From contig CM040087.1 in NCBI GenBank assembly GCA_022496805.1, forward strand, positions 10,862,001 through 10,926,000: DNA of 64,000 nt, in the 5' to 3' direction. The translations under genes were made by a program, and so were the position numbers. Below, in pieces: positions 11,632 to 22,259 of the stretch (within the stretch, counting starts at the first letter, position 1; each line of letters opens with the position of its first letter). The notes under the pieces are model-generated. The model did no database searches. It saw only the letters and a list, made by a program, of their open reading frames with translations, and was not told where the DNA came from. This DNA is from Pohlia nutans. Lineage: Eukaryota > Streptophyta > Bryopsida > Bryales > Mniaceae.

Positions 11632-14600
11632 ATGGCATCCACTACTATATCTGAGCTCCCTTTGCAAGCTGCAATCCTTTCAGCGTATGGATCAAATGCT
11701 CCTGTCTCGTTCCCAGTGAATGGCGAGGGAGTTGCTGTTGTGTCCAGTAAACATCTCAGTATGAGATTTCATTTTGACGAATCGAGTCTATATGTTGAGA
11801 AGCACGTCTTTGATGATTCTAATCAGTCGTCCCCGTCTCACACAGTTATCCAGCAGCCACACCAGAGCCCGACTCAAAGTCTAGTGTGGGAGCTTGGGCC
11901 TGGAAAGTATGATGTCTACGGTCTCCCTATGACGATGGACAAGGGTAGACCAAATCAGTCATCCACGTGCACAATCCATACTCCTCTTCTTAGAAATGTC
12001 AAAGTTGAGCATGATGCAGATGTGGAACTCACTCCCCTTTTCGGATCATCCACTTCGGTCAAGCCTGAGTCGGAACCAACTTCGTACATTGCTCTCTCGA
12101 GTGATTTGTCTGATACTGAGAAGGTCACTGAACGTCCTCCCATTCACAATCTGAGCTCTCCGTCATCAAAGTCTTATGCCACTCATAGTTTTGAATCGGC
12201 CGCTCATAGTCTGGAATCCATCAACTTGAACGATATTCCATGTCCCTCTCCCTCTCCCTCTGCCAAGGCACTCACCGCTGCAAGTATCTTACCCAAGTTG
12301 AAGAGACTAGCTACCCTACATGGGAAGAAGAACATGCTCAAGAAACTTGATTACCACACGATCACAACGATCAAGGTGGACTATCTTCCTCCCAAATTCG
12401 ACGGTGACGTAGTGTACGAGTTTCCTGCCGCTGCGCTTCACACGTCTCACACAACCGCAAGATCTATGCAGGGAATGGATAAGAGGTACGATGGCCATGT
12501 GTGGACTAGAACTATGACAACTAACATCGCCAATCCATTGGGCTTGTCGTTCCGATTCTTGATCTGCGTAGGTCATTTGGAGTGTCGCAACAAGGAGTGC
12601 GAGTATTTGAAGCGTGCCCACCGCACCTCTCCATTAAATGATACGGAGTTTGAAGGCTGCATGTGGAGGCCATTCATGGTGGAGGAGTCTCCTCCAAAGA
12701 ACTCCACTTTGGTCTGCAAGGTCTGCAAAGAGCCTCCCACCTGCGTGAACAGCTGTAGCGCTAAAATATACTACGTCCATGGTGGACCGAACGTCACAAG
12801 GGCTTGCATTCATCTTGGACATCACAAGCACCCGGTGAAGGTTGGGGACTACCGAGATACCAAGTCCAAGATCAACACTGTCATCGAAGAGCAAATCCAG
12901 AGAACACCATCCGCAACTAAGAGTGCAGTTGTTCTTGAGGCCAGCAAGGAACTATTAGGTGAGTTTCTTCTACGTTCTGAAGACGAACGGCCCAAAACTC
13001 TTAGTTTGGAAGATCTCGTGCCCGTTCTTGATAGGTTCAAAGACATGGGATCTCCTAGCATAAGAAATAAAGTTGTCACATTCAGATACCTCAGGAGGTA
13101 TGGTGTCATGGACAGTATCACCAAACTTAGAGGCCTCAGCAATTGGGCGTTTGTCCAAAAAAACATGTTCCCTGGACAAGGTGAAGATTCCGACAAGGTC
13201 TTCATTTTCAAAATGTCCGAGATGGATCCGGGTAGTGGTGTGGATTTGGTCAAGAGGATGCAAACGGGAGGAGATCTTGAGAACTGTTGGATCATGTTTG
13301 ACCATGTCAAACGCGTGAAACATTGGACTACGATGGGTTGCCATGTTTACGACTCTACATATTGTCGTGTCATGACCATTGCATGCTGTGACATGCAATC
13401 GAAAGACACAGATGCTCAGATTGTCTTCTGGAAGAACCTGAATGCTGTCATGGAGAGGCATGACATTCCCAACCCACAATTCATGGGATTCATGGCGGAT
13501 AGTGCACAAGCCAATTGGAATGCACTGAGGATCATTTATGGAAATGGGAATCCGAAAGATCCAATGGTGGATCGGGAGAGGACGTGCTACTTTCATTGGT
13601 CTCAATCCTTCGAGAAGCATAACAAGCAGTACATTGCCAAAGAATTTCGAGAACAGCACAAGCGCCTTTGCATGCAGTATAGAGATTCCACGACCATGGC
13701 TGAGGCCGATATGAGATACCTAGCCATCAGGGCTTGGTGGCTGTCTTCTGGAGCTGCATCCGAGACATCGTTGAGACACTTGGATCTTTGGCTAGCCTTC
13801 TGGCACTTCAGATATCGACAATGGGGTGGCTGCATGCAGTTCGTGAGTACATACTCCCCTTCACTACCTCTTTCCAAAGCCGTGCTTTCTAATATTTTCA
13901 ACTGACCTTCATTTTGATGGACTTCTACAGAACCTTGACAAAGAGGCCTTAGCGGACATGCCGTCCTGCAACCTTGCGGAGACTATGCACAACAAGTGGC
14001 TTCAAGTGTCAGGCAACAGAGGTAATGACCTCTACGTTGCCATTGTCGACGACTACATACGCGCGTTTATGCAGGTAGTGGCATACTACCAATTCCTAAA
14101 GGGAGACATTGGAGGATCCGGTCCCTGCAAGAACGAGCTCAAACTAAGAAATGCACAACGGCGCGCCAGAAACACAGGCGACCCTAGAGTGCTCAAAGAG
14201 GCAATGTTGGACATGCCCGGAGCTGATGAGTTTTGCATCCGTGATCCTCACCTGGAAGGAGAGGAGGTATTCGGCTCAACCAAGCGCAAGCCGGACCTGC
14301 CGCTTGGAGACGACGGTGAGTCCCATCGGCCGGATACAGTGAACTACTCTCGCCCCCGTGGATTGAAGCGAGCTGCTCTCGAGAGAGTAGCATCTCTACC
14401 AGTCATAGCCGAGGAGGAAGAATCCGAAGCTCCAGAGGTCATCGCATCTCTCGTGATTCCATCCTCACCACCTGTCCTGGAAGGTGGTATTCAGCATATT
14501 ACCGCGGTCCAGGAATCCACTGTGAACGAGCGACTTTGGCACATTGCTCGGCTGTCCAAAACGAGTGCCAGTCGTGTTGGGCAATGAGAGCAGTAACTAA

Positions 14601-15402
14601 GAAGAAGTGCGATGCCAAAATTGTCCAGAATTCGACTAACACCCCCGCTCCAACATACACCGGTGAATGGCTGAACGTGAGGTTGGGCAGGGAGATATCC
14701 GAACAATTCTTCTTTTGCCCTGATGACATCGACAGGTGCGTGAAGGGCACTCGACGCAAGTGGGTGAGGCACTTTTCGTCCACGGAACCAAGGCCGCCAA
14801 TTCCTGATGTGTGGCCCGTGAAGCTGGGAACGAACCTCAAGCTCAAAGAGATTCAAGCGCTCGAAGCTGCAGGGTTTCAGCTCCCACAAAAAGTTCAAGT
14901 GTCTCCCAGGAGGCTATTTTCCAATGCACCGCTGCCTTCAGATATGTCCACTGTCCCAGTGCCATGTGATGCCGACCGATATCCTGGAACGCGGAAGTCC
15001 AAGAAAGTTCGCCGTCAAGCCAACGTTCCCACCTCCAAGCAGTGTCTCAGCATCGATTCCTCGAGGATTTTGAAGGCCAGACTCTACGGCGTTACGATGG
15101 TACCGCACCCAGGCTATGGGTGCATCATTGCTCTGGACTCTGGAACTCCACCTGCTGTGACACAATACCAGATTACAGTGAGCTCGGAACCTGCATGCAC
15201 CTGTCCTGCATTCAAACAAACCATGGTCAAGTTCGGTAAGAAAGGTGGCTATTTCAGCTATTGCAAGCACATTTATTACGTCTTCATAAAGGTGTGCAAG
15301 CGTGACCCCAATATCGACCTATTCATGCATGCCCCGACTTTCAGCTTCAACGAAATTAAGCTCCTGCTCGAGAGTGGAATTTTGACCCGATCTAACTCAT
15401 AG
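11632..15402 (+). CDS. Mutator-like (MULE) transposase with SWIM zinc finger
   Basis: Three-exon model: 11632-13842, 13931-14315 and 14495-15402, giving about 1167 residues. Intron 1 has GTGAGT and a TTCTACAG acceptor and is in phase 0; intron 2 has GTGAGT and a phase-1 join at 14495, with 14513 as an alternative acceptor in the same frame. Seen in order: an N-terminal region with a W-x-L-x2-G-x-Y-x2-Y-G-L motif (about 90); a Cys/His-rich region (about 310-405) ending CIHLGHHKHP, like the WRKY-GCM1 type fingers of MULE proteins; a MULE domain with DST (574), MADSAQ (D623) and the hallmark C-x2-H (CYFHW, 652-656); and a SWIM finger CTC...CKH near the C-terminus (15195-15285). MULE transposases cut and paste DNA in the nucleus. 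The frame has no internal stops apart from the two introns, so the gene could be active or domesticated. Terminal inverted repeats were not found. Confidence 0.85.
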
Positions 15403-15686
15403 GCATTTTATTTAGTATATGGACAAAGTCTACATTTGATTATCAACAGTCATATTAAGTGGACCTTTTCTCCGGGTTTTAATGATAATCATTGATCTCA
15501 AAGTGATATATTAATCTTGAGTTCGCGCATTTTAAACGGGTGCCCTCTGCTTGTTTTAGCCTGCATGCGCGTCTCAATCTTTGCGCAAACCACTTTATAG
15601 AACTCATGTATGGACAGGCTTCCATGTTTTTCAACCGTGGATCCTTCAATGCCTTAGGTTAGTCATTGCCGTGGTTCCCTGGTCGG
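15403..15686. other. 3' flank of the transposase gene
   Basis: No gene. The AT-rich start probably holds the 3' untranslated region. It then grades into 'ccgtggttcc' motifs that belong to the border of satellite array 2. Confidence 0.5.
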
Positions 15687-15722
15687 TTTGTTTGCCGTGG
15701 TTCCATGGTCTGTTTGGTTCGA
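15687..15722 (+). repeat. 36-bp border repeat, left copy
   Basis: A 36-bp sequence starting TTTGTTTGCCGTGG and ending TTTGGTTCGA recurs in the same orientation at 19215-19250 with one base different. The copies lie on opposite sides of satellite array 2. Confidence 0.85.
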
Positions 15723-15756
15723 AGTCCTGGGTTCCATGGATGCACGACTAGGATGG

Positions 15757-15995
15757 ACTGGTGCTCGTGGCCGAGGACGACCAGCAGCCCCCCAAACTCA
15801 AAAATATTCAAACGCTTGACTTACAGGAAGAAAAACCCCGCGGTAAAAACACTCGGTGGATTATAAACCTCCTTGGTAACTCCAAGGTTAGTGACAGCCC
15901 ATGGATGCAGCCAGTAAATTATGTCGTCCTCGTGGCCGAGGACGTCCAAAAAAGCACCAAAGTCAATTTGATGCAAACACAGGATGAATAGAAAC
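15757..15995 (+). repeat. Decayed monomers at the left edge of array 2
   Basis: Two diverged monomers carry CTCGTGGCCGAGGAC in place of the CTCGTAGCCGAGGAC core. The first has an unrelated stretch ('aaacgcttgacttacagg', 'ccgcggtaaaaacac') and irregular length. Similar decayed units lie at the right edge (18841-19140), as expected when homogenisation acts on array interiors. Confidence 0.8.
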
Positions 15996-18840
15996 GACTC
16001 ATCCATGGAACATCCAAGGTTTCCAAGGGCCCATGGATGCAGCCAGAATGTCGTCCTCGTAGCCGAGGACGTCCCAAAAAGCACCAAAGTCAATTTGATT
16101 CAAACACAGGATGAACAGAATCGACTCATCCGTTGAGCATCCAAGGATCCCACGGTCCCACGGATGCAGCCAGAATGTCGTCCTCGTAGCCGAGGACGTC
16201 CCAAAAAGCACCAAAGTCAATTTGATACAAACACAGGATGAATAAAAACGACTCATCCATGGAACATCCAAGGTTTCCATGGGCCCATGGATGCAGCCAG
16301 AATGTCGTCCTCGTAGCCGAGGACGTTCCAAAAAGCACCAAAGTCAATTTGATTCAAACACAGGATGAACAGAATCGACTCATCCGTTGAGCATCCAAGG
16401 ATCCTACGGTCCCACGGATGCAGCCAAAATTTCGTCCTCGTAGCCGAGGACGTCCCAAAAAGCACCAAAGTCAATTTGATACAAACACAGGATGAATAGA
16501 AACGACTCATCCATGGAACATCCAAGGTTTCCATGGGCCCATGGATGCAGCCAGAATGTCGTCCTCGTAGCCGAGGACGTCCCAAAAAGCACCAAAGTCA
16601 ATTTGATTCAAACACAGGATGAACAAAATCGACTCATCCGTTGAGCATCCAAGGATCCCACGGTCCCACGGATGCAGCCAGAATGTCGTCCTCGTAGCCG
16701 AGGACGTCCCAAAAAGCACCAAAGTCAATTTGATACAAACACAGGATGAATAAAAACGACTCATCCATGGAACATCCAAGGTTTCCATGGGCCCATGGAT
16801 GCAGCCAGAATGTCGTCCTCGTAGCCGAGGACGTCCCTAAAAGCACCAAAGTCAATTTGATTCAAACACGGGATGAACAGAATCGACTCATCCGTTGAGC
16901 ATCCAAGGATCCCACGGTCCCACGGATGCAGCCAGAATGTCGTCCTCGTAGCCGAGGACGTCCCAAAAAGCACCAAAGTCAATTTGATACAAACACAGGA
17001 TGAATAGAAACGACTCATCCATGGAACATCCAAGGTTTCCATGGGCCCATGGATGCAGCCAGAATGTCGTCCTCGTAGCCGAGGACGTCCCAAAAAGCAC
17101 CAAAGTCAATTTGATACAAACACAGGATGAATAGAAACGACTCATCCATGGAACATCCAAGGTTTCCAAGGGCCCATGGATGCAGCCAGAATGTCGTCCT
17201 CGTAGCCGAGGACGTCCCAAAAAGCACCAAAGTCAATTTGATTCAAACACAGGATGAACAGAATCGACTCATCCGTTGAGCATCCAAGGATCCCACGGTC
17301 CCACGGATGCAGCCAGAATGTCGTCCTCGTAGCCGAGGACGTCCCAAAAAGCACCAAAGTCAATTTGATACAAACACAGGATGAATAAAAACGACTCATC
17401 CATGGAACATCCAAGGTTTCCATGGGCCCATGGATGCAGCCAGAATGTCGTCCTCGTAGCCGAGGACGTTCCAAAAAGCACCAAAGTCAATTTGATTCAA
17501 ACACAGGATGAACAGAATCGACTCATCCGTTGAGCATCCAAGGATCCTACGGTCCCACGGATGCAGCCAAAATTTCGTCCTCGTAGCCGAGGACGTCCCA
17601 AAAAGCACCAAAGTCAATTTGATACAAACACAGGATGAATAGAAACGACTCATCCATGGAACATCCAAGGTTTCCATGGGCCCATGGATGCAGCCAGAAT
17701 GTCGTCCTCGTAGCCGAGGACGTCCCAAAAAGCACCAAAGTCAATTTGATTCAAACACAGGATGAACAAAATCGACTCATCCGTTGAGCATCCAAGGATC
17801 CCACGGTCCCACGGATGCAGCCAGAATGTCGTCCTCGTAGCCGAGGACGTCCCAAAAAGCACCAAAGTCAATTTGATACAAACACAGGATGAATAAAAAC
17901 GACTCATCCATGGAACATCCAAGGTTTCCATGGGCCCATGGATGCAGCCAGAATGTCGTCCTCGTAGCCGAGGACGTCCCTAAAAGCACCAAAGTCAATT
18001 TGATTCAAACACGGGATGAACAGAATCGACTCATCCGTTGAGCATCCAAGGATCCCACGGTCCCACGGATGCAGCCAGAATGTCGTCCTCGTAGCCGAGG
18101 ACGTCCCAAAAAGCACCAAAGTCAATTTGATACAAACACAGGATGAATAGAAACGACTCATCCATGGAACATCCAAGGTTTCCATGGGCCCATGGATGCA
18201 GCCAGAATGTCGTCCTCGTAGCCGAGGACGTCCCAAAAAGCACCAAAGTCAATTTGATTCAAACACAGGATGAACAAAATCGACTCATCCGTTGAGCATC
18301 CAAGGATCCCACGGTCCCACGGATGCAGCCAGAATGTCGTCCTCGTAGCCGAGGACGTCCCAAAAAGCACCAAAGTCAATTTGATACAAACACAGGATGA
18401 ATAAAAACGACTCATCCATGGAACATCCAAGGTTTCCATGGGCCCATGGATGCAGCCAGAATGTCGTCCTCGTAGCCGAGGACGTCCCAAAAAGCACCAA
18501 AGTCAATTTGATTCAAACACAGGATGAACAGAATCGACTCATCCGTTGAGCATCCAAGGATCCCACGGTCCCACGGATGCAGCCAGAATGTCGTCCTCGT
18601 AGCCGAGGACGTCCCAAAAAGCACCAAAGTCAATTTGATACAAACACAGGATGAATAGAAACGACTCATCCATGGAACATCCAAGGTTTCCATGGGCCCA
18701 TGGATGCAGCCAGAATGTCGTCCTCGTAGCCGAGGACGTCCCAAAAAGCACCAAAGTCAATTTGATTCAAACACAGGATGAACAGAATCGACTCATCCGT
18801 TGAGCATCCAAGGATCCCACGGTCCCACGGATGCAGCCAG
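15996..18840 (+). repeat. 127-bp satellite array 2, A/B dimers and 9-mer HOR
   Basis: About 22 monomers of 127 bp, clearly related to array 1 through the dyad core, the CACCAAA-TCAAT-TTGAT stretch and the 'gatgaacagaatcga' segment, but a separate subfamily. Two types alternate: A with 'cgttgagcatccaaggatcccacggtcccacgg' and B with 'atggaacatccaaggtttccatgggcccatgg'. A 1143-bp (9 x 127) block is present twice: 16000-17093 matches 17143-18236. Shared private variants include 'ccaaaatttcg' (16427/17570), 'cctaaaagc' (16836/17979) and 'acacgggatg' (16867/18010). The odd 9-mer arises because two B monomers sit side by side near 17030-17160. Confidence 0.95.
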
Positions 18841-19140
18841 AATGTCGTCCTCGTAGCCGAGGACGACCAGCAGCCCCCACACAGCCAAAATTATTTAAAC
18901 ACTTGACATACAAAATAAACCTCCAGGATAAATCCGTGGATCGTAGGAGCCCAAAGCAAGCATGTCATCCTCGTGGCCGAGGAACACGAACAGCCCCACA
19001 CACAGAAGTATTCGAACACTTCACTTACAATAATGGACCTTTGTGGTAAATTTAAGGGTCGTGACAGCCCTTGGATGCAGCGAGCGGGTCATCCTCGTGG
19101 CCGAGGACGACCAGCACCTCCCCCACACACAAATATTTAT
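18841..19140 (+). repeat. Decayed monomers at the right edge of array 2
   Basis: Three spaced cores at about 18846, 18966 and 19092 keep 'tcctcgtggccgagga' or its variant, followed by 'cagcccccacac' and an 'acacttgacatacaaaat'-like stretch. Spacing is irregular (about 120 and 126 bp) and the rest is diverged. This mirrors the left border. Confidence 0.8.
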
Positions 19141-19214
19141 ACACCAGACTCACAACCTCTGTGGTAAATCCAAAAAACCTCTGGTAAATCCAAGGTTCGT
19201 GACAGCCCTTGTGT

Positions 19215-19250
19215 TTTGTTTGCCGTGGTTCCATGGTCTGCTTGGTTCGA
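19215..19250 (+). repeat. 36-bp border repeat, right copy
   Basis: Matches 15687-15722 at 35 of 36 positions in direct orientation, with C instead of T at 19241. Confidence 0.85.
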
Positions 19251-19620
19251 GAATCGGGAGGGTTGGATAGGGGTTGGTATTGAGACCACATTTCAGGGGT
19301 GCGGGTTCTAGAAACAGTTTGTTGTTTCCATGTCAATCCTCGGTGCCATGGTTGCCCTGGGGTTAATTGTTCCATGGCTTAAGTGGTTCTAGAACCGGGA
19401 GGGTCTGATTGTTGTCTGGAGTCCAGACCACTCTTGAGGGGTAAGGGTTTAGAAAACATGATGCTGTTTCAAGTCCATCCTCTGTGCCGAATCGCATGGC
19501 TTACATGGTCTGAGAACTCGGAGGGCCAGATAGTGATCTCGGGGCCGAGACCACATTCCAGAGGTGAGGGTACTCACTGCTTGTTGGTGCCACAGCTTGG
19601 GTGCGCAAATTTTCAGACTA
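19232..19620 (+). repeat. Degenerate ~120-145 bp tandem repeat
   Basis: Three diverged units follow one another. Each contains 'ggttctagaaccgggaggg' or a variant, then 'gagaccacat-t-caggggt-aggg', then 'tgtttccatgtcaatcctcggtgccatgg' or a variant. Corresponding points fall at about 19279, 19423 and 19546. It is unlike the 127-bp monomer except for the terminal 'cctcggtgccatgg'. Confidence 0.65.
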
Positions 19621-19790
19621 CTGTCTGACTTCCCAAACTTTATTATAGTATGTTGTATTACATTCATGTTTGCAACAAACGCTACGTAGTTTGATTGCCG
19701 TCCTGACCTTCCAATACTCTAAGGTCATCCACGTATTAGAATTTCTGGCAATTTTCAATTGAGTCCCAAAACGGAGCCTTGTCTGCATCA
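19621..19790. other. Short intergenic stretch
   Basis: No gene. This is the downstream flank of the minus-strand frame that ends at 19791. Confidence 0.5.
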
Positions 19791-20534
19791 TCAAAGCCTT
19801 GTCTGCAGTGCAATTGATAACTCCTCCGGAATCACCTCGTTCACATCGATGTTGCAAGGGTCAGGTAGGCCTAGCAACTCACATATGTAGTGTGACCACA
19901 TCAGCCGCCACACCATCGGGTCCCTCGGAGAGTCGTCCCAAATATCACACGGAACCCCATATCTATCTAGAACATCTTTGTCTAATAGCATCACTGCCAG
20001 ATCTATCCAATGAGTTTTGCAATGTGGAAATTCCCACAGCCACAATTCCACTGCTCCCTCGACTGAGGCACTAGGGTACTGCATCTGGAACGTGAACCCA
20101 TTCCTGGTGACTTCGGGATACACTGATTTGTCCGTACCGCCCAATCCTTCCCATTCATTGTTTGACAAACAATCGTCAATTTGTCGAACTCCATGTGATG
20201 AGTTCAACAAGCCGTAAGCTCTGTACTGACCGGCAGAAAGCATCCAGTAGTATCCTTCCGGGTTGTCCCCCCTCGTCTGTAGCACACCAAATTCCACGGA
20301 CCCGTTCCTACCACGGACTTCTAGCTCCACAATTATTGATGATGCTACTAAGCCAAAACGGACAGCGAGATCTAGGGCCGAAACTTGAGCATACTTATCC
20401 CAACCCATCTCTACTACCATGGGAACCTCGTGACCTGTAACGTAGATGCGGGCCATGGAGACAGACGAAAATACGACAGCTGCAGCAGCTAATGGACCGT
20501 GATGGAGATCGCCAGCAAGTTTAGGGAGAGGCAT
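19791..20534 (-). CDS. Hypothetical protein sharing a motif with the MULE N-terminus
   Basis: A 247-residue frame from an ATG at 20534. I recognise no named family. Residues about 55-110 contain V-R-F-x-L-x2-S-x-I followed by W-x-L-x2-G-x-Y-x2-Y-G-L (WMLSAGQYRAYGL). The MULE protein has the same arrangement near residues 44-95 (MRFHFDESSLYVE, then WELGPGKYDVYGL). The second half is Trp- and Asp-rich, with none of the MULE catalytic, C-x2-H or SWIM motifs. The frame is open and its codons look plausible. It is divergent from the gene at 21042 with 507 bp between starts. It may be the N-terminal remnant of a related element or a free-standing gene with that domain. Confidence 0.5.
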   Translation of the reverse strand: MPLPKLAGDLHHGPLAAAAVVFSSVSMARIYVTGHEVPMVVEMGWDKYAQVSALDLAVRFGLVASSIIVELEVRGRNGSVEFGVLQTRGDNPEGYYWMLSAGQYRAYGLLNSSHGVRQIDDCLSNNEWEGLGGTDKSVYPEVTRNGFTFQMQYPSASVEGAVELWLWEFPHCKTHWIDLAVMLLDKDVLDRYGVPCDIWDDSPRDPMVWRLMWSHYICELLGLPDPCNIDVNEVIPEELSIALQTRL

Positions 20535-21041
20535 ACCATTTGGACGGCATATCTATATGCCTTTGCTATCTTTGATTTCTAAAATAGCATCATGATGCCA
20601 CATGAACTTTGTCAACAGTAACTCTAGAATATAGCAAATTTTGCAGCGTTCACCCCTAAATACTATTGTAGCCGCAATCTTATACATTGTCACTCAGATT
20701 AGCATTCTTAGTGCACCTTAAACTGAAATTCAAAAGGCTACCATAATTCCTAAACCCGGCGCTTTTGGCTGTATGCATCGAACCTTTGCCCATGTTGCAG
20801 TAATGCGGCGCTTTCTATATAAAAATGTCGCCTTACAATACTCTAAACCCAAATATATGATAGACCAGCCGACGGCCTTTCTGTCAAACTAGAGCCTTTT
20901 TCTGGCCAAACATCTGGATGTCAGTTCCATAGTCTAAGCCCTTTAACAGATTAGAAAACATTTACGTCGGTTTGGGAGACTGTCATACTGGTAGTCGTCC
21001 TGTTGGATGGGCGTGGTGTCTATGGTGGGTCTGCTGTTATC
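20535..21041. promoter_or_regulatory. Intergenic region between the second divergent pair
   Basis: The 507 bp separate two outward-facing start codons. AT-rich, with no clear promoter element seen by eye and no further frame of note. Confidence 0.35.
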
Positions 21042-21440
21042 ATGGAGAGCTTGTTAGACGAGGTCGTCGACATCACCAGTGTCTGCGATGACGCAATACC
21101 ATTTCAGCCTGCTATTCAAGTGGAGATAGATGGGCAATACGAGCAGCGCTCTACCGTGGTTGACCGCGGGAAACAACGTGCGAAATTGATTGAGTGTGAT
21201 GAACCAGAGGTTGCATTTGATTCATATCACAATGATGATGCACGCATCGTCAATCATGCATACTCCAAGGTTGGAAACATTCCTTTTGGTACATATTCCA
21301 AGGATTTGCTGGGACACAAGTCTGATCCTGCTGTGATGAAACCGTTCAATAGGGATTTTTCGCTTGGGAAAATGTCGACCGTTAGGCTGATAGACTCATA
21401 CAACCGGAATGCAAATGTGACACGTAGACCATACGGTTGA
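21042..21440 (+). CDS. Small hypothetical protein, possible partner of 19791-20534
   Basis: A 132-residue frame with ATG at 21042; the frame is open further upstream, but only from a TTG at 21003. The product is mixed-charge with a DRGKQRAK basic patch (about 41-48). Its C-terminus has LGKMSTVRLIDSYN then NVTRRPYG, resembling in spacing a stretch of the minus-strand product at 10636-11112. No known domain recognised. It could also be the last exon of a longer gene. Confidence 0.4.
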   Translation: MESLLDEVVDITSVCDDAIPFQPAIQVEIDGQYEQRSTVVDRGKQRAKLIECDEPEVAFDSYHNDDARIVNHAYSKVGNIPFGTYSKDLLGHKSDPAVMKPFNRDFSLGKMSTVRLIDSYNRNANVTRRPYG

Positions 21441-21539
21441 TCGCAAACTCAAACTTGCCTTGTGTGGTTGGACATCCTAAACCTCAACTTTTAATAAAGA
21501 GATGCACTTGAAAAGTTTGTTTCTCTGCACATATATGAT

Positions 21540-22110
21540 GCATGGATGTCTTGTCAGTGTGGACCTTGGAATCACCATGGACCATGGACACCGTGGGCAA
21601 TCAGGGATTCACCATGGACCAAGGTTGGATGGATATGATGCATGGATGTGTTGTTCTCTTTGAGGGACTCATGTAATACTTCGATGTTCTTTTTTTCCAT
21701 GTGAACTATGTTGTATACAAACTGCTTAGACTTATACACGTATTGCATGCTTGTAAATTGCCTGCTTGTTTCACCATAGACCTTGGACACTGTGGGCAGT
21801 TAGTGATTCAGGCAAAGACCATGGACCAAGGACACCGTGGGCAGTTAGTGATTCACCATAGACCTTGGACACTGTGGGTAGTTAGTGATTCAGGGATTCA
21901 CAATGGACCAAGGACACCGTTGGCAGTCAGGGATTCACCATAGACCAAGACTTGATGGATATGATGCATGGACGCGATATCCTCTGTAAGGGACTTAGTT
22001 AATACCACGATGTTCTTTTCTTTCCACACGAACTCTATTGCATACAATCTGCTTCTTATAAATGTTGGACTTTCCCACCCTTTTAATAAAGAGATGCATG
22101 TGAAAAGTTT
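21540..22110 (+). repeat. Minisatellite and nested duplication
   Basis: A unit of about 40-55 bp built from 'ttcaccatagaccttggacactgtgggcagttagtga' is repeated with variation, mainly at 21570-21610 and 21775-21950. A longer segment starting 'accaaggttggatggatatgatgcatgg' (about 21617) recurs at about 21944, including 'cgatgttctttt' and 'gaactatgttg-atacaa'. A motif 'ttttaataaagagatgca-ttgaaaagtttgtttctc' occurs at about 21489 and 22080. Confidence 0.75.
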
Positions 22111-22154
22111 GTTTCTCACCTGTGTAAATGATGTTTTCGACCAGGATATTCAAA

Positions 22155-22209
22155 TTTACCACAGTAAAAATATCATAAACGACTGCATTTTAATTTTTAC
22201 TGTGGTAAA
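22155..22209. other. Perfect 17-bp inverted repeat (hairpin)
   Basis: The arm TTTACCACAGTAAAAAT (22155-22171) is exactly complementary to ATTTTTACTGTGGTAAA (22193-22209) across a 21-base loop. No gene is adjacent. It may be a decayed MITE core. Confidence 0.75.
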
Positions 22210-22259
22210 AACACAATTTTCGACGGGAATTTACCTATGGAATATTCGAATCTGTCAGA

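Noticed and set aside
12316..13659. Several minus-strand frames of 86-229 residues
   Set aside because: They lie opposite the transposase coding exon and are shadows of it.
14536..15402. Separate gene starting at 14536
   Set aside because: The first codon is TTG, not ATG. The frame is better explained as the third exon of the MULE gene, through a GTGAGT donor at 14316 and an in-phase acceptor at 14495 or 14513.
15821..18760. Repeated 73-110 residue minus-strand frames in array 2
   Set aside because: Same cause as in array 1. The frames end at each monomer's stop and have no protein-like composition of their own.
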